Assembly: GCA_003056245.1 (NCBI GenBank)
Contig: MVDH01000003.1
Span: 1,537,331 to 1,601,330, forward strand
Reading direction: 5' to 3'
From: Cellvibrio sp. 79
GTDB lineage: Bacteria > Pseudomonadota > Gammaproteobacteria > Pseudomonadales > Cellvibrionaceae
DNA length: 64,000 nucleotides
Position 1 is the stretch's first letter. Each line of letters opens with the position of its first letter. Below, piece by piece: positions 25,725 to 35,691 of the stretch. Under the pieces are notes generated by a model. That model saw only the letters and a program-made list of their open reading frames with translations, did no database searches and was not told the DNA's origin. Both the position numbers and the translations under genes were made by a program.

Positions 25725-27335
25725 TTAACTGATCGTCCCGTTCACAATCGGTTGGAATGCGGTGAGTCGATCCATCATCGCTGCTGAACCCAAACCGTGG
25801 CCGCGGAATAATGTGGGGAATTGGCTTTGTTGTCCGTGCAATGCCATGTAGTTGAGCACTAAGGTTTCTACCAGCAAATTCACGTTGTTGGCCGCCGGGC
25901 TGCCAGCGGTTTCCACGTCGCCGCTCGGGCGCATGTAGCCAATTTGTTGATGGCGCATTTGCTCGTCGCTAATGGTGGCTGGATCGGTTGCTGTGCCACC
26001 CATCAATACCGGACGGCCACCGGGGTTGTAGACGAGGAAGAAGGAGCAGGCGGTTTGTTGGTCATCACCAGTCCACACGCCTTTGCCGCGACCCGCCATT
26101 GAGTCATCGATCATACCGTTGCTAAATACCGAGCCGTCGCTGAACACATAAATCATCAACGGCATGCGTTTACGCGCGGCATATTCAAGGCAGGCACCGA
26201 TACATTTGCCTGCGCGTTGATCGCGCATTTCGCCGGTGGATCTATCGCCGGTGTGATAATCGTAACCGCCCATAGTGATGGTGCCTGCACCAGCGTAACC
26301 ATTGACGACCAATTTCATAACCGAAGCGGTTTTGCGCAGTTCGCCATCGCTGTCGAATTCGTCAAACGAGAAAATACCGTTGGTGCCGACAATGTCGGCA
26401 TCGGCAATCGGATCAATATCTGCCGGGTTGCCGAAGCGCGCCGCCAAGTCCGCACTTTTTACGTAACCGCAGCGCAGCAATTCTTTAAGTTGCGCATCGC
26501 GCGTGGTGTGCATGCTGTTGATGGCATTGAGCTTGGCGTCGCTGATGCGGTAGATGGATTCCATCGTTTTAACGATGTCTTCCTGGCTCATTAAATCAAC
26601 AAGGTCACCCACGTCCACCAGACCTGTTACATCATTCGGGTTATCCACTTTGGTGGGGCGAACTTCCAGGTTGATCAGCGATGCCGGCGCCATGGAGTTA
26701 CCGCCGGAGTCGCTGTTGCGCGAACCGATCAAATCCACCAGTGAGCCCGCTGCGCCAGCTTTATAAATGCCGTACATCGGGTTGTGCGGGTTGTTGGCGG
26801 TGTCGTTTTCCGAGCGGGCAGAAATCACTGCACCATTCATATTGGCCGCTGTTGCTGCCTGCACCTTGGTTTTCATGCCGGCGAGGATTCCGGAGTCGGC
26901 ATGGAATAAAAGTCCCATGCTGCTATCGATCAGGGTTGCAGCCGTTGATGAGCTGGGAGCCATATCGGCGGGCAAGCCTTGTTTCTGGTAGCCGGCTGCG
27001 CTGAGGAAATCGCGCTGGCCGCCGCGTTGCCCAATCAATACGTTGGAACCGGCGAAGTTGGCGCCGCCGGCGAGATCGAAACAGATAAAGGGAATCTTGC
27101 CTGCACCCTGGGCAGCAATGCCACAGGCATCGCGCACAGCGGCGATATCTGCTGACAGGCCCACTTCAGCGGCATAACCCGGTTGGGTGAGGATGCTAAA
27201 CAGGGAGCCGCCAATCAGCGTGCCTGAGCCGAGTTTGAAGCCCTGGGCAATCATCTCGCGCCGGGTAATCGGGCGGCGATGGTTGTTGAGCAGGAGCGGA
27301 GCGTCCGGGTGCAAAGGTTTTTTGTATTTGGCCAT
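25725..27335 (-). CDS. Exported DUF1501-like protein with a twin-arginine-type leader
   Basis: A 536-residue protein whose N-terminus has TRREMIAQGFKLGSG followed by a hydrophobic stretch ending near QPGYAAEVG, which resembles a Tat signal. The body contains segments reminiscent of DUF1501/sulfatase-like proteins: FICFDLAGGANFAGSNVLIG near residue 90, GAGTITMGGYDYHTGDRSTGEMRD near 355 and MPLMIYVFSDGSVFSNG near 400. DUF1501 proteins usually pair with haem-containing DUF1585/1588 proteins, and such a gene is two upstream here. I chose ATG at 27335, with GGAGTG upstream; GTG at 27347 is the alternative. It is the last gene of a three-gene operon. Enzymatic activity is unknown. Confidence 0.72.
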   Translation of the reverse strand: MAKYKKPLHPDAPLLLNNHRRPITRREMIAQGFKLGSGTLIGGSLFSILTQPGYAAEVGLSADIAAVRDACGIAAQGAGKIPFICFDLAGGANFAGSNVLIGQRGGQRDFLSAAGYQKQGLPADMAPSSSTAATLIDSSMGLLFHADSGILAGMKTKVQAATAANMNGAVISARSENDTANNPHNPMYGIYKAGAAGSLVDLIGSRNSDSGGNSMAPASLINLEVRPTKVDNPNDVTGLVDVGDLVDLMSQEDIVKTMESIYRISDAKLNAINSMHTTRDAQLKELLRCGYVKSADLAARFGNPADIDPIADADIVGTNGIFSFDEFDSDGELRKTASVMKLVVNGYAGAGTITMGGYDYHTGDRSTGEMRDQRAGKCIGACLEYAARKRMPLMIYVFSDGSVFSNGMIDDSMAGRGKGVWTGDDQQTACSFFLVYNPGGRPVLMGGTATDPATISDEQMRHQQIGYMRPSGDVETAGSPAANNVNLLVETLVLNYMALHGQQSQFPTLFRGHGLGSAAMMDRLTAFQPIVNGTIS

Positions 27336-27354
27336 GATCGGTGTCACTCCGTAA

Positions 27355-29943
27355 TTATTGCAACAGCATCACTGCACTGCCGAGGCTGGCGGCGCAGGTT
27401 GCTTTAACGGTGGTCAGGGTGCGATCTGCGGCGCAGCTATTGCCGCAGCTGATCATGTTGTCGATCAGTTGATTCAGTTCCAGGCGCAACGCTGCCGGAT
27501 TTGCCTGTTGCTCCAGCTTGGTGTGCGGTCCAGATGCATCGGCAATTTCCACCGCCAGCAAGCGTTGCAAGAGTGGTTCGATAATCAAATCGCGTTTGGC
27601 GCCGCTATCAAATGCAGTGTTAGCGGGTGCACTGAAATCAAAACCGGGGAATACGGCAGCGCGCGGAGCATTAGCAGCGCCACTGCTGCCGACCAGCGCA
27701 TTACAGTAGGCAACGGTCAGTTGGGTGATCCCCATTTGTTGCGCCGCCAGGAATCCATCGAGATTGGTAAGGGTCGGCAACTGTTGCTTCACTTTGTCAT
27801 AAGTGCCGGCAACTAATGGTGTCGTGGCCGGAATTCCTGTCATCGACGCCAGGCTTGCATTGATTTCAGCAAAATCGCGCAAGCCCACTGACGGCTGGTC
27901 CGGAATATCGGCCGGTTCGGCGGGTGGTGCGATGGTTGGTGCGGTGCGGGTGTATTGATGATTGCCAATTTGATCAAAAGTCAGGAAGAAAACATCATCT
28001 CCCGGTCCGCTTTTCGCTTCTACCACAGTGCCGAGCGGTGAGAGTGATTGACGCCCGTTCACTATGGCTGCTGAGCTCAATTGGGTATCCAGATGTGCAA
28101 ACACTTGTCCGGAAACTGCTTCAGTGCCGTTCACACCGATGCGAACTCCTTTGATGGGAACCGGAGCTGTTAAAGAGCCGCCGCCCAACACGGTGAAGAA
28201 TGGTGTTGCGAACAAATAACCGTAATCGTCCAGTTGCTGCACTTCAAAGACGATAAAGCAGTTGCCGGTTTTGCCGCTGGCGGTTTCGGTGAAGCAGGCC
28301 GGTTGATTAATCAAATCCGATACGTTGAACAGCAGCAGGTAACGCGCACCTACGCCTACATCAAAGTTGGTTTTGATATCGCCAGCACTCATCGCGCGTT
28401 TATGGATTGCCAGGAAGCGCACACTGCCTGCCCACGGGCGATTGCCGGATACTTCATTGCCGACTACCAGTGCATAACTGCTGTCCCAATCTTTCAGGAA
28501 GGCGCCGGCTTGTGGATCGTTATCGCCGGTAAATTCGCCGTTTACATACAGGCGACGACCGCGAATCGGATCGAATGTCATTACCACATGTTGCAGCGAT
28601 GCTTGCGCGCGTTCGTCATTGTCATCAGTCGCGAGCACCATCAAGCCATTAGCGTCGCTTTTGTCGGTGCGGTTCATAGCTACATAGTTGTAGTCGTATT
28701 GGCCCAGGGTGAAGTTGCGCTCGGTGGTGCTACCTGAGTAGCTCACGATACGCGCCGGGTTGCTGTCGTTCGCGCCCTGATCCAGGCTGTCCGGGATTAC
28801 CCAGGTTTCCACGGTGTATTCACCGGCGCCGCGCAGCACGTCAAAGAATTTTTTACTGCCGCTGACGGTGGCTTGGGCGCGGCCGTTATCCACAAACTTC
28901 ACGCCCCAGGCGCTGCTCCAGGCAACATTGCCGATCAGGTTCAGGTCGGCGACCGGATCGATACCCGAAGTATCAAACGCGATGGTGCCTTTGCCGGTTT
29001 TGAATTCGTATTTGGCGATGATGTCGCTATCGATACGGCCGCCGCTACTCAATACAAATGCATCGCCCAGTCCGACCGCTTTACTGACGACCAGATCCGG
29101 ATCTACTTCAACAGCGGTGATGGTGTCGGCAAATGCCTGAATGGCATTTTGCATAGTGGTTGAGTTGGCCGCGCAATCGTTCCAGCAGTTGTGGGCATCG
29201 GCGCGCAAGCGTTGCACCAGGCGTGATTGTGCGGGGTTATCCAGGCGCATTTTGCTTTTCGCGGCTTGATAGGCTGCATCCACTTCGGCGCTGGCAAAGT
29301 AAGGCTGTTGGCGGGTGGCGGCAGATTCCGAATGGCAGCCGGAGCAATATTGTGTCAACACCGGATACACGGTGGTTGCAAAATTCCCGCTGCTGACGGG
29401 GAAGCTTTTGGTATCGCTGATGGTGTGATCGGCAGGCGCTTTTAGCACTACATCGTTCGCCGTAGTTTCCCGTGGGCCGGCCCATTTGTTAATCCAGCCG
29501 GTCACGATATCGCCACAAGCACCCGGATCTGACGTCCAGCAGTTATGGCCTCCGGCCACTTTGGTTACCAAGCGGGAAGAGGCCGGATCAGCCATATTTA
29601 CCAAACCGTTTTCGATAATGGCGTCATAAGCAAGGTTAATGTCATCGCCCCGGGCAAAAACAGGTGCCTGGGTTTGGTGGCAACCGCCGCAACGGTCTTC
29701 GCGGGCGATATTGATCCAGAGTTCGTTCTGGAATTTGACGATATCTGGCGTAGCCGCCGGTTTGACGCCTTTGTAAACAAAATCACTGCCGCCGTTATTG
29801 ACCGGTGGAGGGGGATTGGGTTTTACATCACTACTGCTGCCAGAGCCGCAACCGGCGAGCAGGCCGCTCAACAATAATAATGCGACACCCAGCTTCGGCC
29901 ATTGCAGGCGAGCGCATGCTGGATAAGAGTGCTTATTCATCAT
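27355..29943 (-). CDS. LamG-domain lipoprotein with two CXXCH motifs
   Basis: An 862-residue lipoprotein with lipobox LLAGC near residue 32 and a Gly/Ser/Pro-rich spacer. The first third has two cytochrome-c-like units: CGGCHQTQAP near residue 92 and CSGCHSESA near 205, each followed by a similar HNCW segment (GGHNCWTSDPGAC and DAHNCWNDCA), suggesting internal duplication. A LamG/concanavalin-like domain (about 310-560, with GEYTVETWVIPDSLDQG and AGSVRFLAIHKRAMSAGDI) follows, then a long alpha-rich end. ATG at 29943 overlaps nothing and has AAGGTGA upstream. It begins one base after the stop of the DUF1588-like gene. Likely anchored to the outer membrane; the LamG part may bind a glycan or protein. 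Confidence 0.78.
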   Translation of the reverse strand: MMNKHSYPACARLQWPKLGVALLLLSGLLAGCGSGSSSDVKPNPPPPVNNGGSDFVYKGVKPAATPDIVKFQNELWINIAREDRCGGCHQTQAPVFARGDDINLAYDAIIENGLVNMADPASSRLVTKVAGGHNCWTSDPGACGDIVTGWINKWAGPRETTANDVVLKAPADHTISDTKSFPVSSGNFATTVYPVLTQYCSGCHSESAATRQQPYFASAEVDAAYQAAKSKMRLDNPAQSRLVQRLRADAHNCWNDCAANSTTMQNAIQAFADTITAVEVDPDLVVSKAVGLGDAFVLSSGGRIDSDIIAKYEFKTGKGTIAFDTSGIDPVADLNLIGNVAWSSAWGVKFVDNGRAQATVSGSKKFFDVLRGAGEYTVETWVIPDSLDQGANDSNPARIVSYSGSTTERNFTLGQYDYNYVAMNRTDKSDANGLMVLATDDNDERAQASLQHVVMTFDPIRGRRLYVNGEFTGDNDPQAGAFLKDWDSSYALVVGNEVSGNRPWAGSVRFLAIHKRAMSAGDIKTNFDVGVGARYLLLFNVSDLINQPACFTETASGKTGNCFIVFEVQQLDDYGYLFATPFFTVLGGGSLTAPVPIKGVRIGVNGTEAVSGQVFAHLDTQLSSAAIVNGRQSLSPLGTVVEAKSGPGDDVFFLTFDQIGNHQYTRTAPTIAPPAEPADIPDQPSVGLRDFAEINASLASMTGIPATTPLVAGTYDKVKQQLPTLTNLDGFLAAQQMGITQLTVAYCNALVGSSGAANAPRAAVFPGFDFSAPANTAFDSGAKRDLIIEPLLQRLLAVEIADASGPHTKLEQQANPAALRLELNQLIDNMISCGNSCAADRTLTTVKATCAASLGSAVMLLQ

Positions 29944-29944
29944 G

Positions 29945-31177
29945 TTATTCACCTTTGCAATAGTTAGCTGTGTCGACGAAGACTTGTTTCAGCTGATAGC
30001 CAGAGTTGGCAAAACTGGTCGTAAATTCATTCACTTTGCTGCGATCAGTGGCATCAGCCGGTTTGCGCAAGCACACATTCTGGAACACCTTTTCAACCTG
30101 GCATTGGGCGAACGCGTGACTGTGCGAAATCTCCATATTCATGGACTTTGCGCCGGTGCCTCTTCCGGGCAGGGTTGAATCCCAGCCGAGGAATTGGTTG
30201 ATGCCGCTGCGCCAGTAGTTTTGCCAATCGTCATTCTGGGTGACATAGCCGTACTTGAAGGTGTTGGAATTGATGCGGTATTTCTTCTCCACGCGGCTAT
30301 TGGTGTCCGGGTCGAGCGTACCTTCGGTGTTGTAATGGATGCTGCCATTCAGGCCTTCCGGGTCGGCGTCTACATCGAATTCAAAATCGTAATAGGCGTA
30401 AGCCTTGGCCATCGGGTCCATGCCGTTGTGGCAACCGATGCAGTTGTTGAGGAATACACGGCTATCGCCACCGGGGCTGCGGCTGACGTCCTGGCGGATG
30501 AAATCCGGTACCAGGCTGGTGTCATGCACTTGTTCAAGGTCGCGGCATAGGTGATTCAACAGGGTGAAACGGAACATCGCACGGTTGGTTCCGGCGATAA
30601 AAAACGCTTTGGCAGCAGCGCGGCTGGTAATAACGCCGGAAGTCGCTTCTGCCGGTATACCGTTAACGGCCGACTGATTGCGCTTGATCAGGGTGTTTTT
30701 CAGGCTGACGCCCTGGGATTCAATCGCTTCGTAGTGGGCATTGTTGTTGTTGGAGTAGGCGGGTAAACCGGACGCGTTACTGGTGTAGATGACATCGTCG
30801 TAGAGTGCGGAACGGAAATCGGCACCATCGCGCACCAGGCCAATAATGGTGGCGGTGTAATCATTCAATGGCGCAAATACGGTGCGGTCGCGGTTGGTCC
30901 AGGGCGTCACCATATTTTTCAACGTCACGCCGTAAAAGGCTTCGTTATCCATGGCGATATTCACGGCAGCAGCGACATCGCCGTTGCGAATATACGTCGC
31001 CATGGACTGCAATACGGCTTCTGATGGCGGAATCCCTGCAACACGGTTGTGGATTTGCAGGGCCTGTTCCCTGGGTCCAGCGGCACTGCCAGCGGCGATA
31101 AACGCCAGGGCAAAAATTCCCAGATAGGGAATGCGCTGAACCAGCTTGCGAAGGATGCTGGTAGACGGAATGGTCAC
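29945..31177 (-). CDS. Exported DUF1588/DUF1585-like protein with one CXXCH motif
   Basis: A 410-residue protein. I place the start at GTG 31177, which has a GGAG ribosome site eight bases upstream and begins a signal peptide (hydrophobic PYLGIFALAFIAAGSAAG). Reading further upstream is possible but adds an atypical 43 residues. Around residue 250 the segment VFLNNCIGCHNGMDPMAKAYAYYDFEFD resembles the CxxCHxxMDPxG region of DUF1588 haem proteins. Histidines and cysteines later (SHSHAFAQCQVEKVFQNVCLRK) may add ligands. It is the first gene of the minus-strand operon, 580 bases from the divergent HzsA-like gene. Electron transfer is plausible; the substrate is unknown. Confidence 0.72.
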   Translation of the reverse strand: MTIPSTSILRKLVQRIPYLGIFALAFIAAGSAAGPREQALQIHNRVAGIPPSEAVLQSMATYIRNGDVAAAVNIAMDNEAFYGVTLKNMVTPWTNRDRTVFAPLNDYTATIIGLVRDGADFRSALYDDVIYTSNASGLPAYSNNNNAHYEAIESQGVSLKNTLIKRNQSAVNGIPAEATSGVITSRAAAKAFFIAGTNRAMFRFTLLNHLCRDLEQVHDTSLVPDFIRQDVSRSPGGDSRVFLNNCIGCHNGMDPMAKAYAYYDFEFDVDADPEGLNGSIHYNTEGTLDPDTNSRVEKKYRINSNTFKYGYVTQNDDWQNYWRSGINQFLGWDSTLPGRGTGAKSMNMEISHSHAFAQCQVEKVFQNVCLRKPADATDRSKVNEFTTSFANSGYQLKQVFVDTANYCKGE

Positions 31178-31758
31178 GGTGGCTCCTGATTGCTGCGGGC
31201 TGCAGCTAACATGGTTAATAAAAATCATGGTTGATAAAAATGCGTCGGCGCAGGCTATCCTTAGGTGACGTAAAATCCGGGGTTGCCGAATTTTCGGATA
31301 CAGCATGGCCTGAAAGTCTTATTTGTCGCGTTACCGCACTATGCAGCGACTATGCCTAAAACAGGCATGCTATCGATGAATAGTTGCAATACGCTCAGAA
31401 TTAGAATTGGTTCTCTCTTCCTGATGGAAAACGGCAAACAATCTCCTGCAGGTGTAAATTTTAGCGCTTATGGCCGCCGATGAATCTGCCACTGGTCGGT
31501 TGCCGAATGGCATGGCGACTGGCGCAAATTGTCACTTTAGGGTGGGTATCGGCAATTTGTGATGCAGTTCAAATTACGGATTTGATTGAAGTTTCGGCAA
31601 TACAGATAGGTAAAACGAGATGCCGCTCACATTGGATAAGTCCAAGCAGGATGATTAGCGTGCCCTTGGCTACTCTGTAGGCATTCGCGGTGGTTGGCGT
31701 GGGTTTTGAATAGGGCTTACGAATCGCAGGTTTGGCGTTTAATTTTTGGCAGCAATCT
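31178..31758. promoter_or_regulatory. Divergent intergenic region between the two CXXCH operons
   Basis: About 580 bases with no supported gene. It must carry the leaders and promoters of both the minus-strand operon and the plus-strand HzsA-like operon. A short palindrome CCGAATTTTCGG lies near 31287. I cannot identify a known operator. Two small reading frames here have no ribosome sites and are not called. Confidence 0.5.
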
Positions 31759-34700
31759 ATGATGCATTTTTTGATGGATACATACACCACCCTGAGGCGA
31801 GGGGCCGGCAATAGCTGTCTGGTCCTGGGTATTTTATCTGCCGCATTGATCGGGTGTGGCGGTGGTGGGGGGGGCGGCAGTTCAAATTCAGGCCAGGACC
31901 CGGACCCGGTCGTAGTTGATCTTCCCATCGCTTATATCCAGCGCCCCATCCCTGTGGATGAGGATGAAAATCCCGTTTTCCCTGATGTATTCCTGCCTGA
32001 CGAATTTAATCCGGGCGGCGAGTTGTACCTGAAAGATCGCGCGACTGCGCAAGCAGCGGTAACCAATATTACTCGCCAGGCTTTTGTTGATAACGAATTT
32101 TTTGATGCGGAAAAACCGAATTACGATGTGAAGGATGTTTCCGTCCATCCGGCCGGTGATCGTTTATTATTTTCCATGCGTGCGCCGCTGGACCCGGATA
32201 TGGACGAGGATGACGAGCGTCAACCGACCTGGAATATCTGGGAATACAACATCAAAACCAAAGTCTTGCATCGGGTAATCGGTTCTGATTTCGAGGCAGA
32301 AAAAGGCCATGATGTTGCACCACATTATTTGCCCGACGGAAGAATCCTGTTTACCTCCAATCGTCAGAAGCGCAGTAAGGAAATCCTGCTCGACGAAGGC
32401 AAGCCGCAATTTGGCGCGACAACCACTCAAGATGACGACATCATCAGCTTCCTTCTGCACACCGTGAAAGAGGATGGCACGGACATCCAGCAACTGACCT
32501 ATAACCAAAGTCATGACATCCAGCCCAGTGTATTGGCGGATGGCCGCTTGTTGTTTATGCGCTGGCAGGGTGCTAACCCGGATCGGTTAAGTTTCTACAC
32601 ATCAAATCCCGATGGTACTGATATCCAGCGCTATTTCGGCTATGTGAGCCTCAATACCGAGCCGGATGAAACCATGGAAGAGGCACCACGTCTGTTCCAT
32701 CCGCAAGCCATGCCGGATGGTCGCATCGCTGCAATCTATATGCAAAATACCCTGCAATTGGGTGGGGATATGGTGGTAATCGATGGTCGCCAGACAGCGG
32801 AAGGCGGCATTGAATCTATTTCAATCAAGCCGGTAGATATAGGTACGGATGTAGTATCGCTGCATGGTCGTTTTGCATCGTTATCGCCGCTTTATGATGG
32901 CACCAATCGTCTGTTGGTGAGCTGGAGCCAGTGCCGGTTAATGGAAACCGCAACGCGCCGTTTGCAGCCTTGCCTTGCCAATCTGCTGGTCGAAGGCGAA
33001 CCAATAGAGGGTTATGAAGAAGCGGAACCGCTTTACGGCATCTGGATTTATGACGTTACCAACCAGGCCCAGCTACCGGTAGTACTGGGTGAAAGTGGCA
33101 AGATGTTCACCGAAGCTGTTGCGCTTGCGGTGCAATCTACTCCTACGGCATTTATCGCCCCTAAAACCAATGCAACATTGGCGGCGGAAAATGTCGGCAT
33201 GCTCCATATTCGCAGCGTCTATGACCTGGACGGTGCCTTTAATGCGATGGGGAGTGGTGTCGCCAGTCTTGCGGCTATGGCCGCTCGCCCTGCCGAACAA
33301 CGCCCGGCACGATTTATCCGATTGTTAAAAGCGGTATCCGTCGCAGATAACGACACATTGAACGATCAGGACGATAACGTGTACGGAAATCTCATGAATG
33401 CGAATAGCGGCATTCGCGAAATTCTTGGTTATGCACCGGTAGAACCCGATGGATCGGTGTTGGTAAAAGTCCCTTCCGATGTCGCATTTTCTATTGAAAT
33501 TCTCGATAAAGATGGTCGCCAGATTAGTGCCAACCACAATACCTGGCTACAGGTTCGCCCCGGTGAAACCTTGCAATGCAATGGTTGCCATGCTGCAACC
33601 AATACCGATGTTGTCCATGGGCGTCATGATTTGCCGCAATCCCCGGCATCAATTAATACGGGCGCAGCAACGGCGGCGAGCTTCGCCAACACGCAACGCT
33701 ATGACGCCCTCGGCGCGCCTGTTGTGCCGGAGATGGGTCAGACCATGGCGGAGTTCGCTGCAAAATCCACTTATTGCACCGATCCGACCCAGAGTAATAC
33801 CTGCTATCCAATGAAAGGGCCTGAGGGTGGGCAAAACCTGCGTGATCCATCAGTCGACCTGATTTACCGCGATGAGTGGTCCGATCCGGCGCTGACGCCC
33901 TCGGAAAGCTTTGCATATCGCTACAACGATTTGCTACCGCCACCGGCAGCACCTGATCAAATCCCGGCACCCACTCCGGCGGCTTGTCGCGAAGAAAACA
34001 GTTGGAATTCCAATTGCCGTGTTGTCATTAATTACGAATACCATATCCAGAATTTCTGGGAGCGCGAGCGCGCTCCGCTGACGGAAACTGATCCGGCCAC
34101 CATGCTCAGCATCACCTCGAACACTTGTTCGGGCTGCCACACCAATAGCGATATGGCGGGCAATGTGAATGTGCGTATTCCGTCAGGCCAATTGGAGCTG
34201 GGGCGCACTAAAGTGGCTGCTAATGCGCGCATGCTTTCGTACAACCAGTTGACCCAGGGCAACCAGCGCCAGATCCAGTATTTATATGAAGGCTCTTTGG
34301 CGACGCTGATTCCGGTGTGTGAATTTGAAGAAGATTACGATTGGATTTCGCAATGTTCCGTAACGCTGGATACGAATGGAAATCCAACCTGCGCCGGTAT
34401 TCCCGTCGCGCAATGCCCATTTGTCATTCTCAATGAATTAACCGGTGAGCTGGAAATTGATGCAGCAACCGGCAACCCTGTTCCGCGCCAAGTGCAAACG
34501 CCATTTTTACCGCCGCCGATGAATCGCGGCAGTGCCAACAACAGCACGCGCTTTTTTGATCGCTTCGCGCCGCAGTGGAATGGCATGCAAGCCTACAAAA
34601 CAGGAACTATAGTGTTTTACGATCCGGTACCGGGTGATGCTGAATTAGGTTGGACCTTCCGCGCGCGGGTCGATAACCTAGGTGCCGCGCCCAACCCCGC

Positions 34701-34866
34701 TGTCGGCCAAACACCCCAGTGGCAACGGTTGCGCCAACGTCAGATGTCCGATTTGGTTAACCATGCCGAAGCACTTAATCCGGCAGAATTAAAATTATTA
34801 TCGGAATGGCTCGACACTGATGGTCGCTATTACACCAATCCGTTTGAAATGGCGATTCAAAATTAA
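31759..34866 (+). CDS. HzsA-related lipoprotein with beta-propeller and two CXXCH motifs
   Basis: A roughly 1035-residue lipoprotein; the lipobox is ALIGC, followed by a glycine/serine run. The middle has beta-propeller repeats with the TolB-like PDGRILFTSNRQ pattern (near residue 195) repeated as ADGRLLFMRWQG and PDGRIAAIYMQ. The segment YAPVEPDGSVLVKVPSDVAFSIEILDKDG (near 560) followed by PGETLQCNGCHAATN is characteristic of proteins annotated as related to the hydrazine synthase alpha subunit. A second motif, TCSGCHTNSDMAG, is near 795. True hydrazine synthase is an anammox enzyme; here only the fold class is implied. ATG at 31759 is uncertain; 31774 and an upstream TTG are alternatives. 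First gene of a six-gene run. Confidence 0.78.
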   Translation: MMHFLMDTYTTLRRGAGNSCLVLGILSAALIGCGGGGGGGSSNSGQDPDPVVVDLPIAYIQRPIPVDEDENPVFPDVFLPDEFNPGGELYLKDRATAQAAVTNITRQAFVDNEFFDAEKPNYDVKDVSVHPAGDRLLFSMRAPLDPDMDEDDERQPTWNIWEYNIKTKVLHRVIGSDFEAEKGHDVAPHYLPDGRILFTSNRQKRSKEILLDEGKPQFGATTTQDDDIISFLLHTVKEDGTDIQQLTYNQSHDIQPSVLADGRLLFMRWQGANPDRLSFYTSNPDGTDIQRYFGYVSLNTEPDETMEEAPRLFHPQAMPDGRIAAIYMQNTLQLGGDMVVIDGRQTAEGGIESISIKPVDIGTDVVSLHGRFASLSPLYDGTNRLLVSWSQCRLMETATRRLQPCLANLLVEGEPIEGYEEAEPLYGIWIYDVTNQAQLPVVLGESGKMFTEAVALAVQSTPTAFIAPKTNATLAAENVGMLHIRSVYDLDGAFNAMGSGVASLAAMAARPAEQRPARFIRLLKAVSVADNDTLNDQDDNVYGNLMNANSGIREILGYAPVEPDGSVLVKVPSDVAFSIEILDKDGRQISANHNTWLQVRPGETLQCNGCHAATNTDVVHGRHDLPQSPASINTGAATAASFANTQRYDALGAPVVPEMGQTMAEFAAKSTYCTDPTQSNTCYPMKGPEGGQNLRDPSVDLIYRDEWSDPALTPSESFAYRYNDLLPPPAAPDQIPAPTPAACREENSWNSNCRVVINYEYHIQNFWERERAPLTETDPATMLSITSNTCSGCHTNSDMAGNVNVRIPSGQLELGRTKVAANARMLSYNQLTQGNQRQIQYLYEGSLATLIPVCEFEEDYDWISQCSVTLDTNGNPTCAGIPVAQCPFVILNELTGELEIDAATGNPVPRQVQTPFLPPPMNRGSANNSTRFFDRFAPQWNGMQAYKTGTIVFYDPVPGDAELGWTFRARVDNLGAAPNPAVGQTPQWQRLRQRQMSDLVNHAEALNPAELKLLSEWLDTDGRYYTNPFEMAIQN

Positions 34867-34893
34867 TACAACAATCAAAACAGAGATCAGGGC

Positions 34894-35691
34894 ATGATTG
34901 CCAGTTTTTCCGGTACGCGCTTATTGCAGCGTTATCTTTTGGGATTCGGTTTAGCGCTGCTGTGCGCGACGCCTCAGGCGCAAGCCCAATGGTTTGGTAG
35001 CAACTGGTTTGCACCTGAAGAACCACTGCAAGTCAGCGTTGATGATGCGTTTATCAATGTCTATTCCGGGCCCGGTCGCGGCTATCCGATTTTCCATGTG
35101 GTTGAGCGCGAGGAAATTATTACCTTGCTAAAAAGCCGCACCGAATGGATCAAAATCAAAACCAAACGCGGCATCGTCGGTTGGATTAAACGCGATGATA
35201 TGCAATTCACGTTATCGCTTGATGGCAGCAAGCCGGATTTTCCTGATAGCAAACAAGCGGACTATTTAGTTAATCGTTTTGAAGTCGGTACCGCATACGG
35301 TGATTTTGCTGGCGCCGACAGTGTGACGTTGAATCTCGGTTATCGCTTCACCAAAAATTTATCAGCAGAAGTTCGCTTTGCCGATAACACCGGTAAATTT
35401 TCCGATAGCGAAATTATTTCCGGTGCGGTGTTATTCCAACCATTTCCGGAATTGCGCGGCTCGCCATTTTTTAGCGTCGGTGGTGGCAAGATTAAAACCT
35501 TCCCCAGCTCGACACTCGTGCAAACCGAAGATCGTGAAGATGATTTATTGCAAGCGAGCCTCGGTGCTTACATACACATCACTGGCCGGTTTTTTGTGCG
35601 CGTGGAATACGTCAACCACTATGTGCTCACCAGCCGCAATACCAATGAAGAGGTCAATGAATGGAAACTTGGTTTCAACGTCTTTTTTTGA
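34894..35691 (+). CDS. SH3-domain protein with a C-terminal outer-membrane beta-barrel
   Basis: A 265-residue exported protein (signal cleavage near PQAQAQW, residue 31). Residues about 48-105 form a bacterial SH3 domain (VSVDDAFINVYSGPGRGYPIFHVV, then RGIVGWIKRDDMQ). Residues about 125-265 are amphipathic beta strands ending in a terminal phenylalanine (LGFNVFF), the usual outer-membrane insertion signal, so an eight-stranded barrel is likely. Periplasmic SH3 domains often touch peptidoglycan or proteins. The end overlaps the next gene by 31 bases, showing coupling. It lies 27 bases after the HzsA-like gene. Confidence 0.8.
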   Translation: MIASFSGTRLLQRYLLGFGLALLCATPQAQAQWFGSNWFAPEEPLQVSVDDAFINVYSGPGRGYPIFHVVEREEIITLLKSRTEWIKIKTKRGIVGWIKRDDMQFTLSLDGSKPDFPDSKQADYLVNRFEVGTAYGDFAGADSVTLNLGYRFTKNLSAEVRFADNTGKFSDSEIISGAVLFQPFPELRGSPFFSVGGGKIKTFPSSTLVQTEDREDDLLQASLGAYIHITGRFFVRVEYVNHYVLTSRNTNEEVNEWKLGFNVFF

